A stretch of DNA of 64,000 nt from Aurelia coerulea. Taxonomy: Eukaryota; Cnidaria; Scyphozoa; Semaeostomeae; Ulmaridae. How positions within the stretch are numbered: the first letter of the stretch is position 1; every line of letters begins with the position of its first letter. The DNA lies in assembly GCA_039566865.1 (NCBI GenBank), contig CM076943.1, positions 41,610,663-41,674,662 on the forward strand, given 5' to 3'. Position numbers and translations under genes: made by a program. This document shows positions 10,594 to 21,927 of the stretch, piece after piece. The notes beneath the pieces are model-generated. The model searched no databases and had not been told where the DNA came from. It saw nothing but the letters and a program-made list of their open reading frames with translations.

Positions 10594-11386
10594 TCTATCT
10601 TTATGCTTCTGCGGAAGGTAAATTTCGATATTGCTACGGAGGAGCTAGCGAAAGAGAAGCTCCGCTAAGGGACGATACAAATTTTCCTCCACAGAAGCAT
10701 ACAAGCTGAAGCACAACTGTGGTGTCTAACCACCCGTACAAATCTACCAAAATTCTGGCGACAGTTTAGCCCCAAAGACCTGTCATTCGACTGGTAAAGC
10801 ATGAAAGTGTGCTCGACGAGGTGTCTCCACCCGACACCACTACCCTCGTGCAGACTTTCAGACAAGGCGGAAACGAGAAACAACAGTAGAGTCTGCGCAA
10901 TTATGATCCACTTTTCTCCTTCAAAGGTTCATAAGAATCCAGGAACCAAATTTCCTCGGAGGGGCTACTTGACAAAGAAAGTGACGAGGAACTCTGTTGC
11001 ATAAAAAGTGCCCCAAAAGCATACCTTGTCGCTTAGAAATTTTGCAAAAAGCATATATAACCATTAACCCTTAATCATTAACCCACGAGAACTCTAACAA
11101 TTTTCCTGTCTATATGACACCCTTGAGTTTCTTATGAGTTATAATATCCTGTCCCATAATTTTAGTCAGAAAAGGACACCCCGTCCCATAATTTTTACCA
11201 CAAAATGACACCCCGATGAGCAGCACATCCCGTCAGCTCAAGGTCCCCCCCTCCGGGCAAATCTTATTAGTTAGGAGGAAATTAGGGGAAAATTGTGTTG
11301 CCCTCCTTAGTTTTCAAAGTGTCGATTCGAAGCAAACAACATCGTATGTCTAGAATCAGGAAACATTTGTTGAAACATTAAAATCA
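10594..11386. other. Intergenic sequence without recognised genes
   Basis: Contains short frames only. Imperfect repeats around CCCCGTCCCATAATTTT at about 11150-11215 resemble the ACACCCYATAATTTA-type repeats at 19330-19560. Confidence 0.4.
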
Positions 11387-12381
11387 TACCGGGTGTCCCA
11401 AAAAAATGCAACGGATTTGATCGGGATTAGCGACAAGAATTTAGGTCCAATCAATCCAAAATAATTTTTGATATAATCCTCGATAGCTAACTTGAAGATA
11501 AATAACTTGTTTGTTGATATTGGTGCATGGAGAAATCGAATATCAATCCTGAAATTCCAAATTTGCTTCCATCTCCAAACCAGAGGTTTCGGGATTTGTC
11601 CTAACTGAAAACGTCTCGAGGAATCTCCTCACTCAGTCATTGCATAGTGTAGTAGTGTGAGCATGCTAAGGCACACACATGTTTAGGCACACATTTCAAT
11701 TGAAATTTGAAAGCTAAAAATTGACAAAAATAACAATGTTGAAGGGAAAATTCACAAAGGAATATATTTGTTCAATCATAGTGCAGCAGCAAAAGGGCCA
11801 AGCACGAATGAGCAATTTTAAGGATCTTATCCATGGATAATTTTCCCTTGGGTATATTTGATTTCTTGTTTCGCAATAATTCGAAGAAAGATTAAACAAA
11901 ATACATTTCATTAAAGTCATGGAGATTGCAAGAACAAATTCATTTTTCACAACCAAGCAAACTATTTCGCGTATTACTTTCTTTTATGAAACAGATGCAA
12001 TGCTAACTTTTCGAAACTTTTGAAGCATAAAAAAAGATGTCTTATCAAGTCAAAATTGATGAATTTGATTTAATTTCTATTCAAATATTTTCCTCAGCAT
12101 GAGGCTTTATTCTCTTATTTCTCAGTAATTCAGGAGATTCCCCAAAATAGCGCGTTTGCAGTTTAGGCCAAAACCCAAAAGCTCTGGTTTGGAGGTTCAG
12201 GCAAATTTCAACTTTGAAGATTAATATTCCCACTCTCAATGCACCAATATCAACAAACAAGGTATCTTTCTTCAAGTTAGCTATCGAGGATTATATAAAG
12301 AATTATTATGGAGTGATTGGACCTAAATTCTTGTCGCTAGTCCCGATCAAATCCGTTGCGTTTTTTTTGGGACACCCGGTA
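11387..12381. mobile_element. Tc1/mariner-like MITE with about 250-base inverted arms
   Basis: The ends are TA-CCGGGTGTCCCAAAA and its mirror GGGACACCCGG-TA. The arms (about 11389-11635 and 12125-12379) match with scattered differences and include the words TTTGATCGGGATTAGCGACA and CTATCGAGGATTATAT. Partial relatives lie at 19080, 27376 and 29938. No transposase frame is present. Confidence 0.85.
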
Positions 12382-12717
12382 TGTACAACGTACCTGTAGA
12401 GGAGATTAATTTTGTGTTTAAAATGAAATGCTGATGTCAGCGAACAAGGAAAGAGGATCAGTTGCGCAGGTTCTACTTTTCTACTTCTGTCAACTTTTCA
12501 TAGTTTGCACGCCGGCTACGGGGAATATGATAAGTTATTTATATGCAGACAATGCTCCCCACCAAAAATAAAGCTGTCCTTGGTACGAGATTGGAGCTCC
12601 CTGACGAATTCGACTATATTTTCGACCACCACAGCCCGGGGACGTTTCATATTTTCCTGATCAAACTTGTCTCCAAACTGGAAGATTATTGCTGGGAAGT
12701 AAAGTCTATATCCTTAT
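12382..12717. other. Intergenic gap
   Basis: No gene or repeat recognised between two MITEs. Confidence 0.5.
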
Positions 12718-13247
12718 AGCATAGGTTCCAAATCTTTGACTCAGCGTAAAAAGGTGGGTGTAAAATTCAATGACCCATTTCTTCTGATTGAATGGCATCA
12801 AAGAAACTTTTGATACTTCTCTATAATTCTACCGTTAGAATTTCCAGAAAGTTTGAATATGTTTTAAAATTACAGCGTATCTTACATATCAACTCATTTG
12901 AGGATGTGACGTCATCAAACTTCTAAATCATAAACCAAATGAGTGACAGATTTTTGCTTGATACTAACTATATTGTAGGCATTCAAGAATTATGGTTTTC
13001 TCCGAAATTATTTTATGTTGCGTCAAAACAGTCTTGAAATTATGATCGTTTTAAGTATTTTTGAAAATCTTTCTTGAATCCTTGAAAAAGAAGAAGAACA
13101 CTCTAATTCTGAAACTATTGAAGAATTCAGAAAAGTCCAACGATAGAATTATAGAGAAAAAGCTTAAGTTTCTTTGAAGTCATTCAATTCAAAGAAATAG
13201 GTCATTCAATTTTACACCAGCCTTTTTAAAGATTTGGAACCTACGCT
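12718..13247. mobile_element. Mutator-like MITE, 9-base target duplication TATCCTTAT
   Basis: It starts AGCATAGGTTCCAAATCTTT and ends with the mirrored GGAACCTACGCT. TATCCTTAT stands at 12709-12717 and again at 13248-13256, a perfect 9-base duplication. The arms extend about 150 bases, with the shared GGTGGGTGTAAAATTCAATG block. Confidence 0.88.
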
Positions 13248-13256
13248 TATCCTTAT

Positions 13257-13791
13257 TGAATCACAGGAACGTTCTTTTAAGTACTACCTACCAGCTTTTT
13301 CATTCGCAAGTCCCGGATCCTTGACTTTTTGAAGCGTTTAGCGTCGGTGTTTTCGACCATACCCCTTAGGCCTGCTACGGTGGTCGTCTCAACTTACAGT
13401 CAGATGACGAGTCGTAGCTGTGGCATGAAATCAGTTCAGGCGATGAGCACAACTACGACGCTGTAACCAGGGAGATTAACCACCCTCGCAATGGATGCAA
13501 CCACCATCATACAACGCTATGACATGGCGTATCAAAAAACTCCAAAATCGTCGTTTTTTCGAGAGAACTTTATTTACGCAGCCTCTTTAACTACAGAATA
13601 CTATTGAAATTCAAACCCTAAATTTGTTGTAAATAATAATAATTGTAAATATCAAAGAATCCTTATTGAACGAAATAACTGCTTTATCGAATGCACTAAC
13701 TAAAGTTACACTTTATATGACAAATAAACGAATGTACAAGTTGTCTCATAGGGATTTAGAAATTAAGAATATAGTCGCCAAACCCTTCACA
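13257..13791. other. Intergenic gap
   Basis: No gene recognised. A short hairpin-like GC-richer stretch at 13370-13470 has no clear assignment. Confidence 0.45.
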
Positions 13792-14340
13792 TACCGGGTG
13801 TCCCAAAAAAAGTACTCCCGTTTGAAAAATCACCAAAATTTGATTATACGGCCGATCTTCAATTTTATTTTTTTGTCAAGTAGATCAAAGACCAAATTAT
13901 TTTCCAATACATAGCTGATCTTGAAAGTGGTTTAAAAATGAGCAAATTTAGCTCTTTTTAGGGCTACCTGGGTTTGAATCATACTCCAAAAAGCACTGAT
14001 GATTGCCAAATCAATTTCTTTGTGTGTGTAAAACTTCTAGTATGGTCATAAATGACAGAAATAAATGCGCACTATCATTGGAGACTTCAATGATGATAAA
14101 AAATCTGAAAATTTTGACTCCTAGGCAAGATTGAGTATTTTGCTAAAAAACTATAGCTCAAAATAAGGTTTTTCAACGTGTAAATTTCCTACCTTGCTGT
14201 ATCAAAAGGAAACATTTTATCACCTGTGAATATTTTTGGGTCTTTGACAAATCAATTCAAAAACAAAATTTCATCGAAAGTTTGATAATCAATTTTTGGT
14301 GATTTATTAAACAGGAGTACTTTTTTAGGGACACCCGGTA
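13792..14340. mobile_element. Tc1/mariner-like MITE, family I (549 bases)
   Basis: TA-CCGGGTGTCCCAAAAAAAGT at the left is mirrored by GGGACACCCGG-TA at the right, and subterminal AGTACTCCCGTTTGAAAAAT has its counterpart. A second full copy lies at 50343-50887 and the right half of another at about 48667-48841. Confidence 0.88.
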
Positions 14341-14344
14341 GAAA

Positions 14345-14640
14345 AATTGGGTGAGTAAGAAAAAAAGGACTCCCGTTTGAAAAGCCATCACTTCCCAAAT
14401 ATCAAAGCAATAATATTGAAACATTTATTATTTGATGGTGGACATGGTGAATTAAATTTAAATTAAATTTAAATAAAATTCACCAGACTGAAATCAGCCA
14501 TTCCTTTCTGAAATGATGAGGGATTTCCTTAGAAAGTCCCTTGAAGGAAGCTTATAAAATGGTATAAAATCACCATCAATTTTCCCAAAGTTTCTTTCTG
14601 ACAGCAATGACTGGTACTTGCTTTAGGACATGTTAACCCT
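14345..14640. mobile_element. Partial family II MITE abutting a family I MITE
   Basis: GGGTGAGTAAGAAAAAAAGG, CTCCCGTTTGAAAAGCCATC and ATATCAAAGCAATAATATTG follow in the same order as in the family II copy at 18381. The right half is missing. Confidence 0.6.
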
Positions 14641-14770
14641 TTTGTAAGCTGGCAGTGCCATCTACGAGAGCATAGAAATGTTAATCCCGGCATCACTCAC
14701 CAAGACTGCTTACGTACTCAAAAAAACTCAATGAGGTTCTAACACAGCCAAAAGAAAATTACATCTACAG

Positions 14771-15493
14771 GACCAGGTGTCTCAAAAAAGTACCCCCTTT
14801 TAACCAAATAAGGGAACAAAACGATAAAATATCGGGACTTTTTTTAGTTCATGGCTACACTTGTCGATCTTTAAATGCACACACCTTGCATTTTAAATCG
14901 TCCACCAAACACCGGAGATATGAGTTCACAAGGTCAAAATTTAAAGTGAAATTGAAACCAAAGGCTTCGAGAAAAGGCCTAGCCAATGATTTGATATCGC
15001 AGGTATTTTGCAAAAGAATTTTCAACTCTGACCTTCACTTTTTACTTTGAAAGAATTCGGTTTTTGCATTGCATTCCGTCCCAAGTGTTATTTGTATCAA
15101 ATAAGAGGAAAAGGAGCACATGCATGCTTATTTTGGAGATGGCACAACTTTATCATTCTTATTACATTCTTATTATATTCGCTTAGAGCCCTATCCATGC
15201 ATCTCTTATTCTTTTCAAAAGCAAACAACTAAAAATTAAAGTTTATAGGTGCTTTGGAAAATGTCCATGATACAAATCATGGCCCGGCCGGTTTTTAACC
15301 CTCTGGTTTCGGATGAACTTTAAATTTGACTTTGCAAACTTGTATCTCTGGTGTTTGATGGATCATTTTTAAATGCAAGGTATGTGCCTCTAACTTGAAG
15401 ATTGATAAATTTGCCTGTGAACTTGGAAAGTAATGATATCTTATCGTTTTGTTCCTATTTTTAGTTAAAGGGGTACTTTTGAGACACCCGGTA
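14771..15493. mobile_element. TA-type MITE, family III (about 723 bases)
   Basis: The left end CCAGGTGTCTCAAAAAAGTA is mirrored by the right end GTACTTTTGAGACACCCGG-TA. The arms share TCGTTTTGTTCC and a long inner palindrome around 14860-14950 and 15330-15400. The left flank reads GA instead of TA. Confidence 0.78.
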
Positions 15494-15878
15494 TGACTTC
15501 TTTCCTTGTAAAATCATTGTATCCCGTTTAGTTACAGTACTACTAGAACTTACTCGATGCATAAGAAGCGCTGCCCTTGGGAACATCCATTATCTAATTT
15601 CGAAATAAAATACAACCCTATGGGTAAATCGAATAATTTCATATAAAAGTGTACCTTTAGCCTTTTCTTGATGTGCTATCTCTTAAATTTTCCTTTCATT
15701 TTGTGCCATGCTGCAAAAAAGAGTGCTCTCGTTTTTAATTTGAAAGAAATATGAAGAGACTGCCAAAGAAGATTATCCTCAGTATTCTAAAGAGGTTTTG
15801 AGCTTTTAGTTGTTTTTAGGTGAGAAAAGTCCTTGCCTAGAGCTTTGTCTATTCAAATTTCAATTACTGTCCTTTGCT
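15494..15878. other. Intergenic gap
   Basis: No feature recognised. Confidence 0.45.
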
Positions 15879-16800
15879 GTTGCATCTTTTCTGCAAGAAT
15901 AATGTACAAGATCGAAAAGGTACAAGCATGTGCACTTAGATTTCTTCACAATGATCATGTCCTTTCGTATAATGACATTCTACTAAAGTCACAACGATGT
16001 ACGATGCGTGTTTCACGGCTTTGGACATGTCTAAATTTTGAATGTCTCAATCCATCTTTCATGAGTGGTATTTTTCAAATTAGATCCTCTCTTTACAGGG
16101 CAAATCAGCTTACTTTCGGCACTAACCGTCACGAGCTCTTAGGACCACAGATTTGGATCTGCTTACCAAATGAGCTAAAATCGGCGGAAGCTCAATGGAA
16201 TAGTCCAACACGCGGTTGCAATGCCCGTCATTTTTATTGTAAATAATGTTTGAACGGCGTGAAAAAATGTTTATTTGTTTTATTCTAACTAAGTATCCCT
16301 CGATCTTGATTAGTTTACTTTTAAATTACATTTACATTAAGATTACATTGAAAACCAGTAGCCCTGACCTGACAGCATCTGTGTAGTGTGGTGGGCAGTT
16401 GGGATTCAGGAGGGAGACCGGTAGTCATTGTATAAATTGCTGTAATTGGTGTTCTCTCGTCCGGGCATCGTGCGCCCATGCTGGCCTTACATCAAATGTG
16501 AAACAGTTCCCAGTATTTATCAGTAATTAATTGTATTGTATGCGTAGCTCTTTGTAGTTGTCTTATTTAATCTTCATTGTTTGCATGTCTTTATGTTAAT
16601 GGCCACGGGCGTAGTCATTGTCTTTTGCTGCCTGTGGTATCGTACCTGTAGTGTTGTATTGCAGTATAGTAATTAGAACAGAAAGTGTAGTAGGTAACAT
16701 GTAAAGTAGCCTTTTATAAATATATAAAAAAAATTAGTATACTGTACATTTTGTATGTATTAGACCAGATTATTTCATCGATGTGAAATAAAGATCCAAG
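15879..16800 (+). mobile_element. 5'-truncated LINE copy: RT C-terminus with decayed frame, plus 3' UTR
   Basis: The frame from about 15879 to 16246 encodes a C-terminal LINE fragment (KIEKVQACALRFLHND, SYNDILLKS, FGTNRHELLGPQIW, LPNELKSAE) with internal losses. Its 3' UTR (16250-16800) includes ATGGCCACGGGCGTAGTCAT at about 16600, which is shared with the minus-strand copy at 39290-39885. It ends in an AATAAA-type tail near 16788. Confidence 0.75.
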
Positions 16801-17092
16801 AACAACAGCGGGACAGAGAGGGGAAAAGAGGGCACGTTTCTTCAAGGTTTCTAGCTATAAGGGGTCTCGATTATCATCAAGGCATTGAAGCATGTGAAAA
16901 TAACAATGTTTCTTCCCACCTTTTTGAGGCAGTGCCTCCAAACTATTCAACCTTGGCTCAGCTGTAATCCAGTGATTGTGAAGGGACACTTATGTGAAAT
17001 GGGGCCACTGAAAATGGGGAACCTTTTCAGTAAAAGAGGCGATTTTGTATATTTTGCCATAAAGTGAGACGAAGCCAGATCCCTCCTGGCCC

Positions 17093-17146
17093 TAGCCTGC
17101 GTGCAGCCTCAACCTTTGAGGAGGAGTTGAGGCTGCACGTAGGCTA
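17093..17146. mobile_element. Minimal 54-base hAT-like MITE with perfect 8-base duplication
   Basis: TAGCCTGCGTGCAGCCTCAA and its mirror form a hairpin with a roughly 10-base loop. CCTGGCCC stands immediately on both sides (17085-17092 and 17147-17154), a perfect 8-base target duplication. It shares its ends with the copies at 46497, about 49355 and 53422. Confidence 0.88.
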
Positions 17147-17169
17147 CCTGGCCCCCAGTTCCTACATCA

Positions 17170-17290
17170 TTGGCTGACTCTGCAATGAAAGCGTTGTTGA
17201 CGCTGCCCATACAAGGCTTATGTTTTATGACGCATGATCCTTAATTGGACAGTGTCAACAACTAACGCTTCCATTGTAGATTCAACAGCT
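17170..17290. repeat. Imperfect inverted repeat
   Basis: CAATGAAAGCGTTGTTGACG (about 17181) is mirrored by GTCAACAACTAACGCTTCCA (about 17256). It may be a small MITE. No clear duplication was found. Confidence 0.5.
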
Positions 17291-17560
17291 GAAGAAGTTA
17301 GCAACCTTTTCAAAACAAAGTTATAGCCTGTCTCAAATTCGATGTTACCTGCAAATGGCCGTGAAAGACTACAATAGAAGCGTTTTGCAAAGGAATTTTG
17401 CGTTATCGCAAATCTCAGGCGACATCTTTGAGACAGACGTTAGGTTTTCTTAACTCATCTCATTTAAATCTTGCCGTGTATCTTTCCATTTTCTTCGAAC
17501 CATGTTCGACAAAATTGAAATAGGCCCGAGAGTTCATTACATTTTTGAGTACTATACGCC

Positions 17561-17974
17561 AGCATAGGGCTCAAATCTTTCGAATCTTTAAACAAGTGGG
17601 TGTAAAATTATATGGTGGCAATTTAATTATTTTTCAAAAAATTCATGGACAATTTTGAAAAAATTTAAATCATTGTAAATTCTACACCTATAAGGAAAAA
17701 ATGGTGTAACCTTCAACAAAAGCATAGTTTATGAAGGTCTACAACATGGTGACAAGCAGAAATATGTAGCTTTTCTGGTTAAGGATTTAGAAATTTGATG
17801 ACGTCATAGCCTCAAATTTAATAAACGCCGCCACTTTGAAACTAATTAAGATATCAATAAATTTCCACGACAGATTTACATAAAAAACCCCCATGTACCT
17901 TCCAAGCCATTTAATTAAAAGAAAATTGTAATAGAATTTCACACCGACCTTTTTAAAGATTTGAGCCCTATGTT
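17561..17974. mobile_element. Mutator-like MITE, 9-base target duplication CTATACGCC
   Basis: AGCATAGGGCTCAAATCTTT at the left is mirrored by AAAGATTTGAGCCCTATGTT at the right. CTATACGCC flanks both sides (17552-17560, 17975-17983), a perfect duplication. Same family as 12718, 23512 and 52675. Confidence 0.9.
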
Positions 17975-18229
17975 CTATACGCCCAAAATTGAGCACAAAT
18001 TTTAGTTTGTCGTGAAAATGCTGTGTCGAACCGCCCCGTCATCTACTAAAAGCACGTCCCCACCCGGGGAGTTTATCAAATCTATTGTAGCAAACTCACC
18101 ACTTGCAGAACCTTTGTTTTTCCTACAAAACAATAAAAGCAACTGTCAATCATTTGATTAAAATTTAGGCCAAAATGAAGCAATCATTTTTTTACGAACG
18201 AGCTCAAAAATTTTTCTTTCTTTATACAT

Positions 18230-18360
18230 TCTGCTACAAATTTACAATACATATTTACTTAATTACTATACTCATACGCTACTCTACTCTACTACAAGGA
18301 AAAGACCACGGGGAGCAATAACTATGTCTACCCATATAACTATGTCGACCCACTATGTCT
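18230..18360 (-). mobile_element. LINE 3'-end fragment
   Basis: On the minus strand this carries the 3' UTR words seen in the other LINE tails (AATTACTATACT, CTACTACAAGG, CACGGGGAGCAA). It is short and decayed. Confidence 0.45.
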
Positions 18361-18380
18361 ATATTGAAAAATTTTCAATA

Positions 18381-19011
18381 TACCGGGTGAGTCAGAAAAG
18401 GAATCCCGCTTGGAAGGCCACTGCTGCATGAATATCAAAGCAATAATATTTAAAACAGTTTAGTTGTATTGCCAATATGTTCGATTAGGTCCAGTAATTT
18501 GCCCGGCCTTAATTGGCCATTCCTTCCCATCGATATTGGGGATTTTCTATAGAAAGCCCCTTCCAAAAACCTGCAAAAACGAATGAAAACAATGAGCAAA
18601 TTTTCCTTCCTAAAATTGATGACACTCACATAAATTCATCTATTTTGTCCTCTTGAGAGTATGGAATCCCCCTGAATAGGTCATCGATACCAGGGGGGGA
18701 CTTGTTCATCCTACCAAGAGGATAGCACGTGCTAAAACGTCCGCAAGTCATTGCTGTAAGCCATTGTAAGGCAGAAATGTAAGGGAAATTTGTTCATGAT
18801 TTTGGGCACGTTTTGAAGGTTTTTTGAAGAGGCTTTCTCGAGAAAATCCCTCATAGTTTCAGAATGGAGTGGCCGATTTCAGTCAGGTAAATTCTATAAT
18901 AGATTTTTAACATTTCTACCATTAAACTATATAATTGCCGATATCAATGACTTGATATCCAGGGAGCCGTGACCTTTCAAACGGGCATTCTTTTTTCAGA
19001 CTCACCCGGTA
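18381..19011. mobile_element. Tc1/mariner-like MITE, family II (631 bases)
   Basis: TA-CCGGGTGAGTCAGAAAAG on the left is mirrored by CTGACTCACCCGG-TA-like sequence on the right. The subterminal ATATCAAAGCAATAATATT and ATTGCCGATATCA blocks define the family. Other copies are at 29159, 23107, 56999/60046 and 62637. Confidence 0.88.
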
Positions 19012-19079
19012 GAAGCAAAACATCAAGCAATGTATGACTAAAAATTAGGAATGCTAAGGTCGCAGTCCCAGTTACACTA

Positions 19080-19640
19080 CCGGGGGTGTCTCGAAAAGTA
19101 AACAGATTTGGTCGGTCCTAGCAATGAAATTTAGCTGTAATTAACTCACTCAAGCGCGACCTGTTGTCAATGTTTGACTTTCTTGGGAACGTTTGCATGC
19201 AAACCATTGTCCGTCCCGGATTGCAGGTAGCCAATTAGAAAATAACTTTACGAAACAAAGAGAAAAAGGCGGCACGCGCCCAGGAGGGTAACTTTAATAG
19301 GCGGATGACGGGGGTGTGCCATTTTGAATTGTAAAATCATGCCGTAAAATTTATGAATTTTTCAAAAACCATACCCTAAAATTTACGGGCCATTCAAAAT
19401 AGATACCCTAAAATTGTGACCAAAATTCGAAATTCTAACCAAGTATCTGAAATTAGATCAAATTCCATACGCTGAAGCGTTTTTCTTCCAAAATGACACC
19501 CCACAATTTACGTTCATTTGTGATATTACCAAAATGACACCCTAAAGTATATTTTCAGCCTGAAAAAAGGTACCCCAAAAAATGGCACATCTCGTACTGG
19601 TACATATGGTAGTGACCCCCCCCCCCCCCGGGGGCACGCA
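19080..19640. repeat. Left tip of an 11387-type MITE, then a degenerate CCATACCCTAAAATTTACG repeat region
   Basis: CCGGGGGTGTCTCGAAAAGT with the downstream AGATTTGGTCGG is a decayed left tip. From 19314 to 19640, words of the type ACCCTAAAATTTACG and AAATGACACCC recur, ending in a long C-then-G run at 19617-19634. Structures with homopolymer ends also lie at 23774, 30683 and 50980. Confidence 0.55.
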
Positions 19641-20344
19641 CTATCGAAAGGAGGCATATTTCATTGTGTGAATAAACAATTGCAATTCGTGCAAATAAAA
19701 TTGAAGTGTGTGCTAAATCCGTCTGAGTTTGGAAATCGGAATTCGCAAATAAGTGGAAATCGGCCTTTAGTCGGCAAAGAGGCATGTACCTTGATTTCTC
19801 CCATTCTATCATCCTTTCTTGAAACAATCCTACAAAAAAGAACAGCATTCTATAATACAGTATCTTAAAGGGAATCTAAGCATATATCAGAATTTGATAA
19901 AAATAGCCATCCAAAGATAATAGGCCGTGACACGTGCCGCACCATATTTGGGTAACTTATCGACGTCAACAGGAAATACCGATTTGTGATTGGCTAGACT
20001 GTGACCACAAGTGGCTTGAGCCACTTTTATATGCTTACATTCCCTTTAAAAAGATGTTCAATGGGTCACCGTTGATATACGGTAACTACGTTTTGCTGCA
20101 ACTACGGCCTATCTACCAAGCATAAAGCTAAGCACGAGGGGTGTATCACTCTATAAAAATCTCGTACACCGTTGGCAAAATCCTTTTGTTCTCAAGAAAA
20201 ATCCGTAAAAAATCCTCAAAGATCCTGTTGTTTTAAAGTATCTCATACGCCTTTTCGCAAAAGTGATACACCCCTCGGCTAAGCATATGTTCCAAATCCT
20301 TAAAATATGGGATAAAAAGAATAAAGAGCTATCATTTACATCCT
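19641..20344. other. Intergenic gap
   Basis: Only short frames. The words CTCGTACACC and GATACACCCCT recur near 20160 and 20265 as an inverted pair enclosing about 100 bases. Confidence 0.4.
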
Positions 20345-20453
20345 TGCCATTTGATTGTGAATAATTGCGTATTCGCGAATAAGCCCCCTCTGGAGTCTCC
20401 GAGATTCAAAGCCCCCCCCCCGGGGGGGGGCGTAATACAGCGTTTACGGTAAC
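20345..20453. repeat. Right-end fragment of the AATAAGCCCCCTCT repeat element
   Basis: GAATAAGCCCCCTCTGGAGT and a C10G8 run are followed by TTTACGGTA, matching the right ends of the elements at 37151 and 54765. Confidence 0.5.
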
Positions 20454-20743
20454 TATCAGGTCTTTAGAGCCAATTTGGTAAAAAAATAAATGCAAAAAAT
20501 TACCAGCTCAAGATCATTACCATGTCTCCGATTTTCTGAGATACGGTAAGAACCAGGGAGCGCTGAAGAACCCACAAAATAGAAACCTCAGGATGATTTT
20601 GTTGAGAAATGGTAGCCCCATATAAGAAAGTTCTGTGTAAGTTTTCTTGGAAAACTAAACAGGCTGTTTTGAAAAAGAGTAGTTTCCGTTTTGCGGGTTC
20701 TTATTACAATTCATTTTTGAAATCACCCAATATCGAGTTATTC

Positions 20744-21694
20744 TACCGGATGTATCAGAAAAAGCGGGCCACTTTCAAAATGCCTCTGCGGTGGCAATTT
20801 AAACGCCATGAACTCATGCAATAAGTTTTTTGCAATCTTTTTGAGTTGTTTTAAAAGCTGACATCCTCTGAACTGAATTTGGTGCGCTCAACAGCACAAT
20901 ATTGCCACTAGTAACTCAGATTTCTAGAACTGGAAATGACAGAGGTTTATTTCGTGGAGAACAATGGCTACAGGAAAGGTAACGATGATCTGAGCCCTAA
21001 GGTTAATGATATGTTACTTTATTCCTACCTAATGTGCACAACAAACCGTTAATGATTTTTGCAAAAAGATTCCATTAGTTGGCCATCATTAGTTGTGCAT
21101 GCTCTGCATCGGTTTCTCGTTCAGTCAACGGCTCTCATACTTCCTTGTGTCGCCTTGCATCACTCTTGTTATGGCATCTTAAGCTCGTCTATGTTGTAAG
21201 GCAGGCGATTTGTTGGGAAATCTCAGATTTTTGGGATGGAAACCGAAAAAGAAACATAATTACAAGCATGAAACTAACTATTCCGTCCAGAGGGAGATTA
21301 TCAATTCCAAAATTGGGAGAGTGATGCCTATTTCTTCAAGCATGGTCAAAACTTAGCATTTTCAGGAGCTAAAATTTGCTATGAAGAACGCTCAATTCAT
21401 TGATTTTAAAACATAGGTTCGAAGAATCAAACAAAACAACCAAAACATTTATTTTCTGGTAATTTTCAAGAATTGAGACGCATCAGAAAATCGGGACCGT
21501 CTGTCATCGACCGTAGATCTGGGCAACTTCGAATCAAAAATATTTCTTTGTTGGTAATTATAGGTAAGTGGAATACATCTAAAGTTAAGTTAAGGCTTAT
21601 GGATTACGAAAATCGATGCCATAAGTTTGCAAGGTTCAAGTCGCCACCGAAGAAGCACTTTTCAAGTGGCCCGTTTTTTCTGATACACCTGGTA
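20744..21694. mobile_element. TA-type MITE, family IV (951 bases)
   Basis: TA-CCGGATGTATCAGAAAAAGC at the left matches the mirrored right end TCTGATACACCTGG-TA, and the arms agree for roughly 100 bases (GGGCCACTT, CGGTGGC). It lies about 150 bases beyond the DENND2-like stop codon. Confidence 0.83.
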
Positions 21695-21758
21695 CGTTTC
21701 ATGTTGTGTTACGATTTGTTGCACCATTGTCAATATATCACCTGTTATATGACAATAC

Positions 21759-21764
21759 TTTAAT
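21759..21764 (-). promoter_or_regulatory. Possible polyadenylation signal ATTAAA
   Basis: The minus strand reads ATTAAA 77 bases after the DENND2-like stop codon. This is a common variant of AATAAA and precedes the MITE boundary. Confidence 0.4.
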
Positions 21765-21840
21765 CATTACTCTGCCACTCTATCTAATTTTTAAATCAAT
21801 CTGGTCATTCTTTTCTTGACTATACTGTGATAAAAACAAA

Positions 21841-21927
21841 TCAGGCACTACCTTTACCAGAAGGTTGTTTTTTGTGTTCTCTAATGAACTGCTGGAAAGC
21901 TTGTGTCTTTACAAATTCCTTCAGAAA
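21841..21927 (-). CDS. DENND2: DENND2-like exon T (C-terminus)
   Basis: 87 bases including stop TGA (21841-21843), acceptor ATTTCTTTCAG. It encodes FLKEFVKTQAFQQFI and a short basic tail. Vertebrate DENND2 ends with a closely similar FVKTQ.F..FI helix, so this is the true end of the protein. Confidence 0.93.
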   Translation of the reverse strand, partial: FLKEFVKTQAFQQFIREHKKQPSGKGSA

